Origin: CAJXOW01 sp964421495 | GTDB lineage: Bacteria > Bacteroidota > Rhodothermia > Balneolales > Balneolaceae | Reading direction: 5' to 3' | Assembly: GCA_964421495.1 (NCBI GenBank) | Contig: CAYQXO010000036.1 | Location: 1-21,462 of the forward strand | Length of the DNA: 21,462 nucleotides | Shown: positions 1-8,222 of the stretch, piece after piece | Numbering within the stretch: the stretch's first letter is position 1 | Layout of the letters: each line of letters begins with the position of its first letter | Notes under the pieces: generated by a model | What the model saw: the letters and a program-made list of their open reading frames with translations, nothing else | Told to the model about the DNA's origin: nothing | Databases searched by the model: none | Position numbers and translations under genes: made by a program

Positions 1-1437
1 GGCGTGGCCAAGGCGCGGGCCGATTCCGTTTTGATAAGCGGAGATTCCGGCGGTACGGGCGCTTCCAAGAAGACTTCGATCAAGTCCGCCGGAACCCCCT
101 GGGAGCTCGGCCTGGCCGAAGCCAACCAGGTATTACTGGCCAATAACCTGCGCTCGCGTATCCAGGTACGGACCGACGGTGGATTTAAAACGGGCCGGGA
201 CGTGGTTGTTGCTGCACTATTGGGCGCCGAGGAGTACGGGTTCGGTACGACTCCCCTGGTAACCCTCGGCTGCATCATGCTGCGCAAGTGCCACTGTAAT
301 ACCTGCTCGGTCGGTATCGCCACCCAGGATCCCGAACTTCGCAAGAAATTTCCCGGCAAACCCGAGTATGTCGTAAATTACATGCATTTTGTGGCCGAGG
401 AGATCCGCGAATATATGGCCGAACTGGGCTTCCGAACGATGGACGAGATGATCGGGCGCGTCGATATGCTGAAGCCCAAGGATATGAAGCTGCCCAAAGC
501 CGAGCGGCTGGATCTTTCGCACCTCCTGTATAAACAGCCGTCTGACGATGATTCGGTAAAAACAATGGAACAGAATCACAAACTGGACGACAAGCTGGAT
601 CACAAGCTTATTGAAGAGGCCCGGCCGGCGTTGGAGAAGGGCGTTTCCGTGAATATACAGACCGAAATTGATAATACCGATCGCACGGTCGGCACAATGC
701 TGAGTTCCAGGGTGGCCAAACAGTATGGCATGGAAGCTTTGCCCGACGATACCATCGAGATTAGTCTCCGCGGTACGGCCGGACAAAGTTTCGGGGCGTT
801 TCTGTCCCGCGGTATTTCGATGCACCTGGAAGGGGCCGGAAACGATTATGTCGGCAAGGGTCTTTCCGGCGGCAAGATCGTGATCAAGCGACCGCAGGAA
901 GCGACCTATGCGGCGGCGGAAAACATCATTATTGGTAATGTGGCCCTTTATGGGGCAACCGGCGGAGAATTGTATGTCAACGGACAAGCCGGCGAGCGCT
1001 TCGGCGTCCGAAATTCGGGTGTTCTGTCGGTCGTCGAAGGCATCGGCGATCACGGCTGCGAGTATATGACCGGCGGGGTGGTGGTTATCCTCGGCGAGAC
1101 CGGCAAGAATTTCGGCGCCGGAATGAGCGGCGGCGAGGCTTATATCTTTGATGAAAACGGGGATTTTGAGTCGCGCCTCAACAAGGAACGTGTACATATA
1201 GACGAATTTGATCCGGATCGTGACTACGACCTGATTCAGCGCATGATTGCCAATCATTACCAGTATACGGGAAGTGTGAAGGCGAAAAAGATCCTGGATC
1301 ACTGGGAAGAGCTTTCCGAGCGATTTGTGAAGGTAATACCCGATGCCTACGCCGAAGTAGTTGAGGAGAACTTGCAGGAAGGAACCGATATTCGAATTGA
1401 TCCTCCACCCAAACCTAAAGCACACAGAGTGGCATGA
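1..1437 (+). CDS. gltB: Glutamate synthase large subunit, C-terminal part (5' truncated by window)
   Basis: This is the C-terminal third of the large (alpha) subunit of NADPH-dependent glutamate synthase, which converts 2-oxoglutarate and glutamine to two glutamates in the cytoplasm. The frame is open from base 1, so the gene begins upstream of the window; the GTG at 4 is not a real start. The visible part has the end of the FMN-binding synthase barrel (SGDSGGTGAS, then PWELGLAE). Three cysteine codons at 271, 289 and 304 (C-x5-C-x4-C) ligate the 3Fe-4S cluster, and an extra cysteine lies at 295. They are followed by VGIATQDPELR. The last 200 or so residues form the glycine-rich GXGXG beta-helix domain (GTAGQSFGAF, YVGKGLSGGKIVI, GAGMSGGEAYI). 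Its stop overlaps the gltD start in an ATGA of 4 nt, which implies translational coupling. Family assignment is secure. Confidence 0.97.
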   Translation, partial: GVAKARADSVLISGDSGGTGASKKTSIKSAGTPWELGLAEANQVLLANNLRSRIQVRTDGGFKTGRDVVVAALLGAEEYGFGTTPLVTLGCIMLRKCHCNTCSVGIATQDPELRKKFPGKPEYVVNYMHFVAEEIREYMAELGFRTMDEMIGRVDMLKPKDMKLPKAERLDLSHLLYKQPSDDDSVKTMEQNHKLDDKLDHKLIEEARPALEKGVSVNIQTEIDNTDRTVGTMLSSRVAKQYGMEALPDDTIEISLRGTAGQSFGAFLSRGISMHLEGAGNDYVGKGLSGGKIVIKRPQEATYAAAENIIIGNVALYGATGGELYVNGQAGERFGVRNSGVLSVVEGIGDHGCEYMTGGVVVILGETGKNFGAGMSGGEAYIFDENGDFESRLNKERVHIDEFDPDRDYDLIQRMIANHYQYTGSVKAKKILDHWEELSERFVKVIPDAYAEVVEENLQEGTDIRIDPPPKPKAHRVA

Positions 1438-2942
1438 GCGAGAATCATCCAGACGGATATCTGAAACATACGCGTGACGACATTGGCAAGCGGAATCCCG
1501 AGGAACGGGTCGGCGATTACGAGGAGATATGGAAACCCGAGTGGGATGAACAAAAACTCCGCGATCAGGGCGAGCGCTGCATGGATTGCGGTGTTCCCAC
1601 CTGTATGGGGGGATGTCCCATCGGAAATATAATCCCCGACTGGAACGACCTCGTCTACCAGGGCGACTGGAAAGAGGCGCTGGAGCGTCTGCATGCCACG
1701 AATAACTTCCCGGAATTCACCGGCTATACCTGTCCCGCCCCCTGCGAAGGCTCTTGCGTGCTGGCTTATAACGACGATCCGGTCACGATCAAGAGCATCG
1801 AGCGGGCTATCGTGGACAAGGGATGGGAAAATGGATGGATTACCCCGGAACGCCCCGAACATCGAACGGGTTATGATGTGGCTATAGTGGGAAGCGGACC
1901 GGCCGGACTTGCCGCTGCGCAGCAATTGAACCGAGTCGGACACGGCGTAACGGTGTTTGAACGGGACGATCGTATCGGGGGACTTATGATGTATGGCATC
2001 CCGGATTTCAAGTTCTCCAAAAAACAGGTTGAACGCCGGGTTAACCAGTTGCAGCAGGAAGGGATTCACTTCATGACCTGCGCCGAAGTGGGCAAGCACC
2101 TCTCGTTCGACCGAATCCGAAAGGATTTTGACGCCGTATGTCTGGCTATCGGCGCCCAGAAACATCGCGATCTGCCGCTCGAGGGACGTGATCTCGACGG
2201 GGTGCACTATGCGATGGATTATTTGATCAAGGAAAATAAACACCAGAATGGGAAGGAAGTTGAAGACTTTATATCAGTCGAAGATAAAAATGTAATTGTG
2301 CTCGGCGGGGGCGATACCGGGGCCGATTGCGTGGCCACGGCCCATCGGCAGGGAGCGAAACAGGTGATTCAGATCAGTATCAATCCGCGCCTGCCCGATC
2401 AGCGGCCGTCCAACAATCCCTGGCCGGAACAACCGCTCGTCTATAAGAAAACCTATGCCCAGGAAGAGGGAGGTACGGAAGAATATAGTCTCAATACCAA
2501 TGCATTCATAGATGAGGACGGAGACGGAAAAGTGGATTATTTATCCGGCGAACGGGTGGAATGGATATACGACGAGCAGGGCAGCCGCAAGGATAAAAAG
2601 GTATTGGAATCGGATTTACGCCTGAAGGCTGATCTGGTGCTGATAGCGATTGGATTTGAAGGGGCGGAAAACAGTCCGTTTGAAGATACCGACCTGGAAT
2701 TTGAAAATGGAACCTTTAAAACGGATGAGAAGATGCAGACGACAGTACCCGGCGTATTTGCCGCCGGAGATGCCAATATGGGACAGTCCCTCGTCGTCTG
2801 GGCCATCGGGGAAGGACGGGATGCAGCCCATCATATAGATACATACCTGCAGGGCGAAAGCCAACTTCCCGCAAGTATTCAGACCATTAACGGTCCGGAT
2901 ACGGCAAGTGTGGACAAGCGAAAAGTGAGAATAGGTAAATGA
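1434..2942 (+). CDS. gltD: Glutamate synthase small subunit, NADPH-dependent
   Basis: This 502-residue protein is the beta subunit that takes electrons from NADPH through FAD and 4Fe-4S clusters to GltB. The N-terminal domain has two cysteine sets: C49-x2-C52-x4-C57-x3-C61, and C100, C104, C108 in TCPAPCEGSC. The FAD-binding Rossmann motif GSGPAG is at residues 153-158, the NADPH-binding motif GGGDTGAD at about 291-298, and the C-terminal flavin loop GVFAAGDANMGQSLVVWAI follows. Length fits the bacterial family (about 470-500). The ATG at 1434 overlaps the gltB stop, so the two subunits are co-translated. The same fold occurs in other two-cluster oxidoreductases, but adjacency to gltB settles the assignment. 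Confidence 0.97.
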   Translation: MSENHPDGYLKHTRDDIGKRNPEERVGDYEEIWKPEWDEQKLRDQGERCMDCGVPTCMGGCPIGNIIPDWNDLVYQGDWKEALERLHATNNFPEFTGYTCPAPCEGSCVLAYNDDPVTIKSIERAIVDKGWENGWITPERPEHRTGYDVAIVGSGPAGLAAAQQLNRVGHGVTVFERDDRIGGLMMYGIPDFKFSKKQVERRVNQLQQEGIHFMTCAEVGKHLSFDRIRKDFDAVCLAIGAQKHRDLPLEGRDLDGVHYAMDYLIKENKHQNGKEVEDFISVEDKNVIVLGGGDTGADCVATAHRQGAKQVIQISINPRLPDQRPSNNPWPEQPLVYKKTYAQEEGGTEEYSLNTNAFIDEDGDGKVDYLSGERVEWIYDEQGSRKDKKVLESDLRLKADLVLIAIGFEGAENSPFEDTDLEFENGTFKTDEKMQTTVPGVFAAGDANMGQSLVVWAIGEGRDAAHHIDTYLQGESQLPASIQTINGPDTASVDKRKVRIGK

Positions 2943-2948
2943 TAAAAA

Positions 2949-3068
2949 CGCCGGAAGTCGGAGGCCGGAGGCCGGAAGGCTATTCCAGCAAGTAACCAAG
3001 TTGTGTATATACACCACCTGATTACCTGCTGGAATAGCCTTCCGGCCTCCGGCCTCCGACTTCCGGCG
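2949..3068. repeat. 120-nt near-perfect palindrome between gltD and lysC-lysA
   Basis: Two 60-nt arms meet at 3008/3009 with essentially no loop and differ at four positions; the outer 40 or so base pairs are perfect. The arms contain heptamer units CGGAAGT CGGAGGC and relatives. On a minus-strand transcript three of the four non-identical positions become G-U wobbles and one an A-G mismatch. On the plus strand all four are mismatches. Five A residues (2944-2948) flank the left side, so a minus-strand RNA would have the hairpin followed by five U. It could be a palindromic mobile repeat or an antisense terminator; the sequence alone does not decide. Confidence 0.9.
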
Positions 3069-3109
3069 GGCGAGCGCAGCGAGCCCTGTTTAACTAAACA
3101 ATTTTAGTC

Positions 3110-5683
3110 GTGAGCAACTGGATTGTCATAAAATACGGGGGAACAAGCGTCTCCTCCCTTGAGAACTGGAATAACATTGAATCGGTTCTGCGGGAGAGAT
3201 TGGAACAGGGCTATCGTGTCTGCCTGGTGCATTCCGCTCTAAGCGGGGTTTCGAACTTGCTGGAGAGGCTCCTGGAGCAGGCGGTGCGGGGCGATCATAA
3301 AGATGCGATGAAAGAAATAAAAGACCGTCATCTCAGCCTGGCCGAGTCGCTGGACATTGATGGAGAAGAGGTGTTGTCGAATTATTTTGAAGAATTGAAA
3401 CGGATTAGCACGGGCATTGCGCTGGTGGGGGAGGCGAGTCCGCGTATAGAAGCCCGGGTCATGAGCCTGGGAGAGTTGATGGCGACGACGTTGAGCCATA
3501 CCTATTTACAGCAGCAGGGTTTGGAATGCGGATGGACCGACGCGAGGGAATGGCTCCACAGCGAAAGGGAGCCGGGAATGTCGGAAAAAACGGCCTACCT
3601 GTCAACCCGCTGCACGTTTGGTCCGGACGAGGAAACGCGGAAGTTTTTCGAACAGATGGGATCGCTCGTCATAACCCAGGGATTTATCGCCCGCAATGAT
3701 CGCGGGGAGACCGTCTTACTGGGAAGAGGGGGGTCGGATGTATCCGCTGCCTATTTCGCCTCTATACTGGAGGCGGAGCGACTGGAAATTTGGACCGACG
3801 TGCCGGGGATGTTTACGGCCGATCCGCGGACGATCCCGTCTTCCCGCCTTATCAAGACCCTCACGTATGAAGAGGCGCAGGAGATCGCAACCAATGGTGC
3901 CAGTGTGCTGCATCCGCGAAGCATACTGCCGGTCCAGCAATACAAGATTCCGGTGGATATCCGGTGCACGCAGCGGCCTAACCTGGAGGGGACCCGTATT
4001 TCGGGGACCATTACCGAAGAACATGCTCGCGTTAAGGCTATTGCCATGCGAACCGGTATCAAGTTGGTCACCCTCGAGACGGTGGGCATGTGGCAGCAGG
4101 TGGGATTCCTGGCGGAGGCTTTTGACTGTTTCAGAAAGTATGGATTGTCGGTTGATCTGGTGTCCACCTCGGAGACCAGCGTTACGATTAGCCTCGACCC
4201 GGGAGCGAATCAGCATTTTGAGGAGGTGAGGGATCGCCTGAAGGCCGACCTCGAAGAACTTTGCAATGTCAGGATTATCGATTCTGCGGCGGCCGTGAGC
4301 CTGTTGGGACGTCAAATCAGGGCTATACTGCACAAGCTGGGACCTACCTTTGAAGTCTTTGAAAACCAGCAGATATACCTCGTCAGCCAGGCTGCCAATG
4401 ACTTGAATTTCACGGTGGTCGTTGACGAAGAGCAGGCTCCGCGGCTGGTAAAGCAGCTCCACGAACTTCTGATTCGGAGGGTTCCGGGCGACCAGGTTCT
4501 CGGAAGTACGTGGGAGGATATATTCGAGCAGGAACAAAAAGTGACGACGCCCCTGTATGCCTGGTGGAGGGAAAATATTACCCGGTTGAAGAAGCTGGCC
4601 GACCGGGAAGCTCCGATTTATGTGTATCACAAGGATAGTATTCAAAAATCGATGGATCGGCTGACGGATATGGAGTCGGTGGACCAGGTCTTCTACGCGG
4701 TTAAAGCGAATAATAACCGGGAAGTGCTAGAACTTGTCTATGAAGAGGGACTGGGCTTTGAATGCGTATCGCCCGGTGAAATCGAATGGATCAAGGAACT
4801 GTTTCCCGACCTAGACCCCTCGCGTATCCTGTTCACCCCCAACTTCGCTCCCCGGCACGAGTATGAATACGGGATTGAAGAAGACGTCTGGCTGACGGTC
4901 GACAATCTCTTTGTGCTGGAACAATGGCCGGAGTTGTTCGAGGATGAGGAAATATTTTTGAGAATAGATCCGGGGGAGGGCCGTGGACATCATGAACATG
5001 TTCGAACCGGCGGCCAGCATTCCAAATTCGGAATTCCCCTGTTTGAAATCGACCAGGTGGCTGAACGCATTGAGGAGATCGGGGCAAGCGTTGTCGGACT
5101 GCATTCCCACTCGGGTAGCGGTATTCTGCATCATGAAAACTGGAAGAATATCGCGACGGTGCTCGCCGAGTTAACACAAACCTTCCCGTCGGTCGAACGC
5201 ATCGATATTGGCGGGGGACTCGGGGTTAGCGAGCAGCCCGGTCAAAGCGGAATAGATCTGTCCGCCCTGGATGAAGCGCTGCAATCGGTAAAAAACGCCT
5301 ACCCCGACCTCTCGATCTGGATGGAGCCGGGCCGTTACATTGTGGCATCGGCCGGCGCCTTGCTTACGAAAGTCACCCAGCTCAAGGGAAAAGGGGAAGT
5401 CAAATACGTGGGCGTAAATACCGGCATGAACAGCTTGATACGCCCGGCCCTGTATGGAGCCTATCATCCCATCGTTAATCTTTCCCGTATGGACGAGGAA
5501 ACGGTGGATCACGTCAATATCGTGGGACCCATTTGCGAGACGGGCGACAAACTGGGAATCGATCGCCGTTTTCCGGTTTCCGAAGAGGGAGATATTATCC
5601 TCATCGGCAACGCCGGAGCCTATGGACGCGTTATGAGTTCCAGCTATAACATGCGCCAGCCCGCTCCCGAGAAAGTGATATAG
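3110..5683 (+). CDS. Bifunctional aspartokinase / diaminopimelate decarboxylase (LysC-LysA fusion)
   Basis: This 857-residue cytoplasmic enzyme carries the first and last steps of the DAP/lysine pathway: phosphorylation of aspartate and decarboxylation of meso-DAP to lysine. The N-terminal half is an aspartokinase with KYGGTSV near the start, an ATP/aspartate site (LLGRGGSDVSA, WTDVPGMFTADPR) and two ACT-type regulatory repeats at about 305-465. From about 490 it is a fold-type III PLP decarboxylase. K532 in AVKAN is the Schiff-base lysine, H665-SHSGSG binds PLP phosphate, and EPGRY (739-743) and CETGD (809-813) supply PLP and substrate contacts. The GTG at 3110 follows an in-frame stop at 3095-3097 and gives an N terminus matching aspartokinases; the ribosome site is weak. 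Such fusions are known in Xanthomonadaceae and some other lineages. All catalytic motifs are present in both halves. It may be regulated by lysine through the ACT repeats (inference). Confidence 0.95.
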   Translation: MSNWIVIKYGGTSVSSLENWNNIESVLRERLEQGYRVCLVHSALSGVSNLLERLLEQAVRGDHKDAMKEIKDRHLSLAESLDIDGEEVLSNYFEELKRISTGIALVGEASPRIEARVMSLGELMATTLSHTYLQQQGLECGWTDAREWLHSEREPGMSEKTAYLSTRCTFGPDEETRKFFEQMGSLVITQGFIARNDRGETVLLGRGGSDVSAAYFASILEAERLEIWTDVPGMFTADPRTIPSSRLIKTLTYEEAQEIATNGASVLHPRSILPVQQYKIPVDIRCTQRPNLEGTRISGTITEEHARVKAIAMRTGIKLVTLETVGMWQQVGFLAEAFDCFRKYGLSVDLVSTSETSVTISLDPGANQHFEEVRDRLKADLEELCNVRIIDSAAAVSLLGRQIRAILHKLGPTFEVFENQQIYLVSQAANDLNFTVVVDEEQAPRLVKQLHELLIRRVPGDQVLGSTWEDIFEQEQKVTTPLYAWWRENITRLKKLADREAPIYVYHKDSIQKSMDRLTDMESVDQVFYAVKANNNREVLELVYEEGLGFECVSPGEIEWIKELFPDLDPSRILFTPNFAPRHEYEYGIEEDVWLTVDNLFVLEQWPELFEDEEIFLRIDPGEGRGHHEHVRTGGQHSKFGIPLFEIDQVAERIEEIGASVVGLHSHSGSGILHHENWKNIATVLAELTQTFPSVERIDIGGGLGVSEQPGQSGIDLSALDEALQSVKNAYPDLSIWMEPGRYIVASAGALLTKVTQLKGKGEVKYVGVNTGMNSLIRPALYGAYHPIVNLSRMDEETVDHVNIVGPICETGDKLGIDRRFPVSEEGDIILIGNAGAYGRVMSSSYNMRQPAPEKVI

Positions 5684-5775
5684 GATGCTCAAACGGCCTG
5701 GAAATTTCAGTATTTTCGCAGTTTTGCCGGCAACTTTCAAACGTTTTTGTCAGTGCCCCCCTTCAAATTGGCACC

Positions 5776-5947
5776 GATTGAAAAAGGCCGGGCGGACCTC
5801 TCTGAAGCACTTGAATTATGCAGCCAGAAGCAAAAAGAATATTATAGCGATAAGTAGGACACAGGATAATTAGCCAGGCACAGCAGTGGACGGCTGGATA
5901 TTTCTGTCCCGAAAGCTTTCGGGATGCCCGCCCGGCCTTTTTCAATC
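5776..5947. repeat. Inverted-repeat element E3 (172 nt) overlapping the cstA stop
   Basis: Perfect 20-nt arms at 5776-5795 and 5928-5947 enclose 132 nt. The interior box at 5800-5824 (ctctgaagcacttg... ending cagc) matches 20 of 25 positions of a box at 8255-8279 in element E2. A second box, cggctggat at 5891-5899, matches 8348-8356 of E2. The distance between boxes is 91 nt here and 93 in E2, and the distance from the second box to the right end is 56 nt in both. The right arm overlaps the last codons of cstA. The arm pairs AAAAAGGCCGGGCGG with CCGCCCGGCCTTTTT, so it may also end transcription from both sides. Confidence 0.85.
5907..5924. repeat. 18-bp perfect palindrome inside element E3
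   Basis: The sequence TCCCGAAAGCTTTCGGGA equals its own reverse complement. It sits just inside the right arm of E3, downstream of the cstA stop, and has no obvious counterpart in E2. It could form a terminator stem for cstA on the minus strand, although no U-run follows at once, or it could be a separate small palindromic repeat. Confidence 0.8.
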
Positions 5948-7708
5948 TTTGGTGATTCGTTTCTCCCCCTGGAATAAGAGAACAGGCCGGTAGTCTGAAT
6001 CTTTTAATTTCTTCACCGCTTCGAGGACGATCCAGACGGCGAAAACGAAGATGATTGCCCCGAAGAACATCAGCAGCCAGTTGGCGTCTCCCGCCCCGTA
6101 GCCGGACCACTGGAAGATCAGTTGCTGCCCAAGTGCCCACAGCGTCATGAAGAGCAGGAATATCATGGGGATGGCGGTGTAGATGATCGGGCGACCCTTG
6201 CGATAGAGCCAGATGGATATCAACAGGAGGCTGATTCCGGCCAGCAGTTGGTTGGAGGTGCCGAATAAGGGCCACAGCAGGTACCCGCCGCTTCCAAAAC
6301 CCTTGGGACCTTCGGGCAGCAACACCAGCAGGGCCGTGGATATTACGGCGACGGCGGTGGAAACATGGATGCGGGTCAGAACCGGAATTTCGTATTGATG
6401 CCCAAGTTCTCCGATGATGTAACGCATCAGTCGAACCGAGGTGTCCAGCGTGGTGGCCGCAAAGCTGATGATGATTACGGAAATGATGGTGCGGGCGGCG
6501 GTTTCGGGAATGAGTACGCCCGTGGCCAGTTGGGCAGCTCCCTTGACAAAGGCGGTAAGTCCCTCTGCGCTGGCATGCTCAAAGGTACTGTAAAACGAGG
6601 TGAATTCGCCGCTGGAAACGAAATAGGTGGTCACGGCAAGGATGGTTATAAGGGCTAGCGCCCCTTCCCCGATTGCCCCCAGATATCCCACAAATCGGGC
6701 GTCGGTGTCCTTGTTGAGCTGCTTGGAGGTGGTGCCCGAGGAAACGAGTCCGTGAAAGCCGGACACCGCCCCGCAGGCGATAGTGATAAACAGGAGCGGA
6801 AACCAGGATACCTCGGTGGCCTCGGGATTCGTGGCCGGCGCGGTGAGTTCGGGAGACAGGATAAACAGACCGAGGTAGAGGATCGAAAGTCCCACGACCA
6901 ACTGGTGGGCATTGATGTAATCACGCGGTTGCAGGAGCGTCCACACCGGCAGGGTGGAGGCAAAGTAGACATAGAGCATCAGAATTACGATCCATATCAG
7001 AAAGGCCGACGAGACGCTGTTCAGCCCCAGCATGCCGGCAGCTCCCTCGCCGCCGAAATACTGAACGAGATCGATCTGGAGAATGGGAATATACGAAGCC
7101 GCAACGGCGGCCCCGTACATGGCGATCAGGGCCAGGATCGAGGGAATCAGCATGTTTCCGTGCTTTTTATAACCGTAATACCCGATGCAGATGGCGAGGG
7201 GAATCTGGATGAAAATGGAAACCACGCTGGCCGGAAATGTGATAAACAGATTGGAAATGACCCAGGCGAAAACGGCGTTGACCATCAAAACCAGGATTAA
7301 GATGATAAAAAGGAACAGGTTTTTGGCGCGGTCGCCGATGATTTGACGGGTCAGCGTGCCGATCGACTCCCCCTGGTGGCGGACCGACAACACCAGCGTA
7401 CCGAAGTCGTGTACGCCGGCGGCGAAGACCGTCCCCAGCACCACCCATAACACGGCCGGCAGCCATCCCCAGTACACGGCGATAGCCGGTCCCACGATAG
7501 GCGCGGCACCCGCAATGGAGGTAAAATGATGTCCCCATAAAACCCATTTATTGGTAGGCACAAAATCAACCCCGTCTTCAAAGGCATGCGCCGGCGTTTC
7601 AAAATCAGCATCAAGCTGGTAAATATAATCGGCTATGAATCGCGAATAAAAACGATATCCCAAAAAGAAAACAACAATGGCCCCCACGGCCAGCCATATG
7701 CTATTCAT
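5942..7708 (-). CDS. cstA: CstA-family carbon starvation transporter
   Basis: This 588-residue polytopic inner-membrane protein belongs to the CstA family, whose characterised members take up pyruvate and/or peptides during carbon limitation. Family hallmarks include the N-terminal helix and LGYRFYSRFI, then FVPTNKWVLWGHHFTSIAGAAPIVGPAIAVYWGW, then GTVFAAGVHDFGTLVLSVRHQGESIG. SGFHGLVSSGTTSKQL and a run of hydrophobic helices to the C terminus follow. It is shorter than E. coli CstA (about 700 residues), as is common in the compact subgroup. The start at 7706-7708 has an AGAGGA ribosome site in the upstream minus strand. It is transcribed convergently toward lysC-lysA. Its upstream region contains inverted repeat E1. 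Substrate is not determined by the sequence. Confidence 0.95.
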   Translation of the reverse strand: MNSIWLAVGAIVVFFLGYRFYSRFIADYIYQLDADFETPAHAFEDGVDFVPTNKWVLWGHHFTSIAGAAPIVGPAIAVYWGWLPAVLWVVLGTVFAAGVHDFGTLVLSVRHQGESIGTLTRQIIGDRAKNLFLFIILILVLMVNAVFAWVISNLFITFPASVVSIFIQIPLAICIGYYGYKKHGNMLIPSILALIAMYGAAVAASYIPILQIDLVQYFGGEGAAGMLGLNSVSSAFLIWIVILMLYVYFASTLPVWTLLQPRDYINAHQLVVGLSILYLGLFILSPELTAPATNPEATEVSWFPLLFITIACGAVSGFHGLVSSGTTSKQLNKDTDARFVGYLGAIGEGALALITILAVTTYFVSSGEFTSFYSTFEHASAEGLTAFVKGAAQLATGVLIPETAARTIISVIIISFAATTLDTSVRLMRYIIGELGHQYEIPVLTRIHVSTAVAVISTALLVLLPEGPKGFGSGGYLLWPLFGTSNQLLAGISLLLISIWLYRKGRPIIYTAIPMIFLLFMTLWALGQQLIFQWSGYGAGDANWLLMFFGAIIFVFAVWIVLEAVKKLKDSDYRPVLLFQGEKRITKD

Positions 7709-7759
7709 AATCGTCCTCTAAAGATTCGCAAGAATTAAAATTAGTGTGGTTGTTTGTCA

Positions 7760-7938
7760 GACCGTTTGCCGAAACCCGGGACGGGCGGGCGTTCCTTCGA
7801 TTAAAAATTTTTTCTTGCTGTTTTGCCACTCCTGCGTTAGTCACTGGTAAATTTATACTTACCGACCTTTACAATGATCGGTTCGAAAAATATTAAGTTC
7901 TCGGAACGGCCGCCCGTCCCGGGTTTCGGCAAACGGTC
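7760..7938. repeat. Inverted-repeat element E1 (179 nt) upstream of cstA
   Basis: Arms of 36 nt at 7760-7795 and 7903-7938 match with a single mismatch and enclose 107 nt of AT-rich sequence. The left arm begins about 50 nt upstream of the cstA start and the right arm ends 21 nt before the promoter-like motif at 7960. The arm contains CCCGGGACGGGCGG, similar in style to arms of E2 and E3. Clear interior homology to those two was not found. A further small hairpin GGTAA-TTACC lies inside. Confidence 0.85.
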
Positions 7939-7959
7939 GTATTAAATAACAAAAACCGC

Positions 7960-7990
7960 TTGACGAAAGTTTAAAACAAATTATATTTCG
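7960..7990 (+). promoter_or_regulatory. Bacteroidota-type promoter candidate
   Basis: TTG at 7960-7962 is followed after exactly 19 nt by TATATTTCG at 7982-7990. This agrees with the Bacteroidota vegetative consensus TTG-N19-TAnnTTTG except for one base. It also reads as TTGACG for a -35 box. It points rightward into the assembly-gap hairpin and, about 480 nt further, the LonB-like gene, so it may drive that operon with a long structured leader or an unrecognised RNA. Confidence 0.45.
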
Positions 7991-8077
7991 ATTTGTGGTT
8001 CTTACAAACTGGAAGAGAAATGCGGTCTGCGATGTCTTTAAACTTTGGTTTTACCGCCTTATGTTGAGGAAACGGTT

Positions 8078-8139
8078 AGGAGTCCGTCGGACTTTACAAA
8101 TCTACCNNNNNNNNNNTTCGAAAAGTCCAACAGACTCCT
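8078..8139. repeat. Inverted pair of a dispersed short repeat around the assembly gap
   Basis: The left copy is 8078-8095 (AGGAGTCCGTCGGACTTT) and the right copy, in opposite orientation, is 8121-8139. They pair with two differences, both G-U wobbles on the minus strand. The same sequence recurs in direct orientation at 16941-16959 and 18232-18250, and in part at 21131-21144 and 13882-13891. Confidence 0.75.
8107..8116. other. Assembly gap (10 N)
   Basis: Ten undetermined bases lie inside the inverted repeat pair. The round number suggests a placeholder, so the true missing length is unknown and could include a larger repeat. Confidence 0.95.
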
Positions 8140-8222
8140 GCTATGCCATTTATCTAGTCAAGAATTCGTATAAAAGAATTTAAAACTTGACAATTACATC
8201 AGTCGTGAACAGATTCAATAAA

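Noticed and set aside
217..1425. Long minus-strand open frame opposite gltB
   Set aside because: It is the antisense shadow of a clear gltB coding sequence and its translation resembles no protein family.
3068..3086. GGGCGAGCGCAGCGAGCCC as a terminator stem after the palindrome
   Set aside because: Only four end base pairs are complementary; the rest is a mirror repeat and no T-run follows.
5685..5873. Short plus-strand frame directly after lysC-lysA
   Set aside because: It overlaps element E3, has no recognisable domain and no convincing ribosome site.
7995..8183. GTG-started open frame of 62 codons across the assembly gap
   Set aside because: It spans undetermined bases, so the frame is arbitrary; it translates repeat arms and has no recognisable domain.
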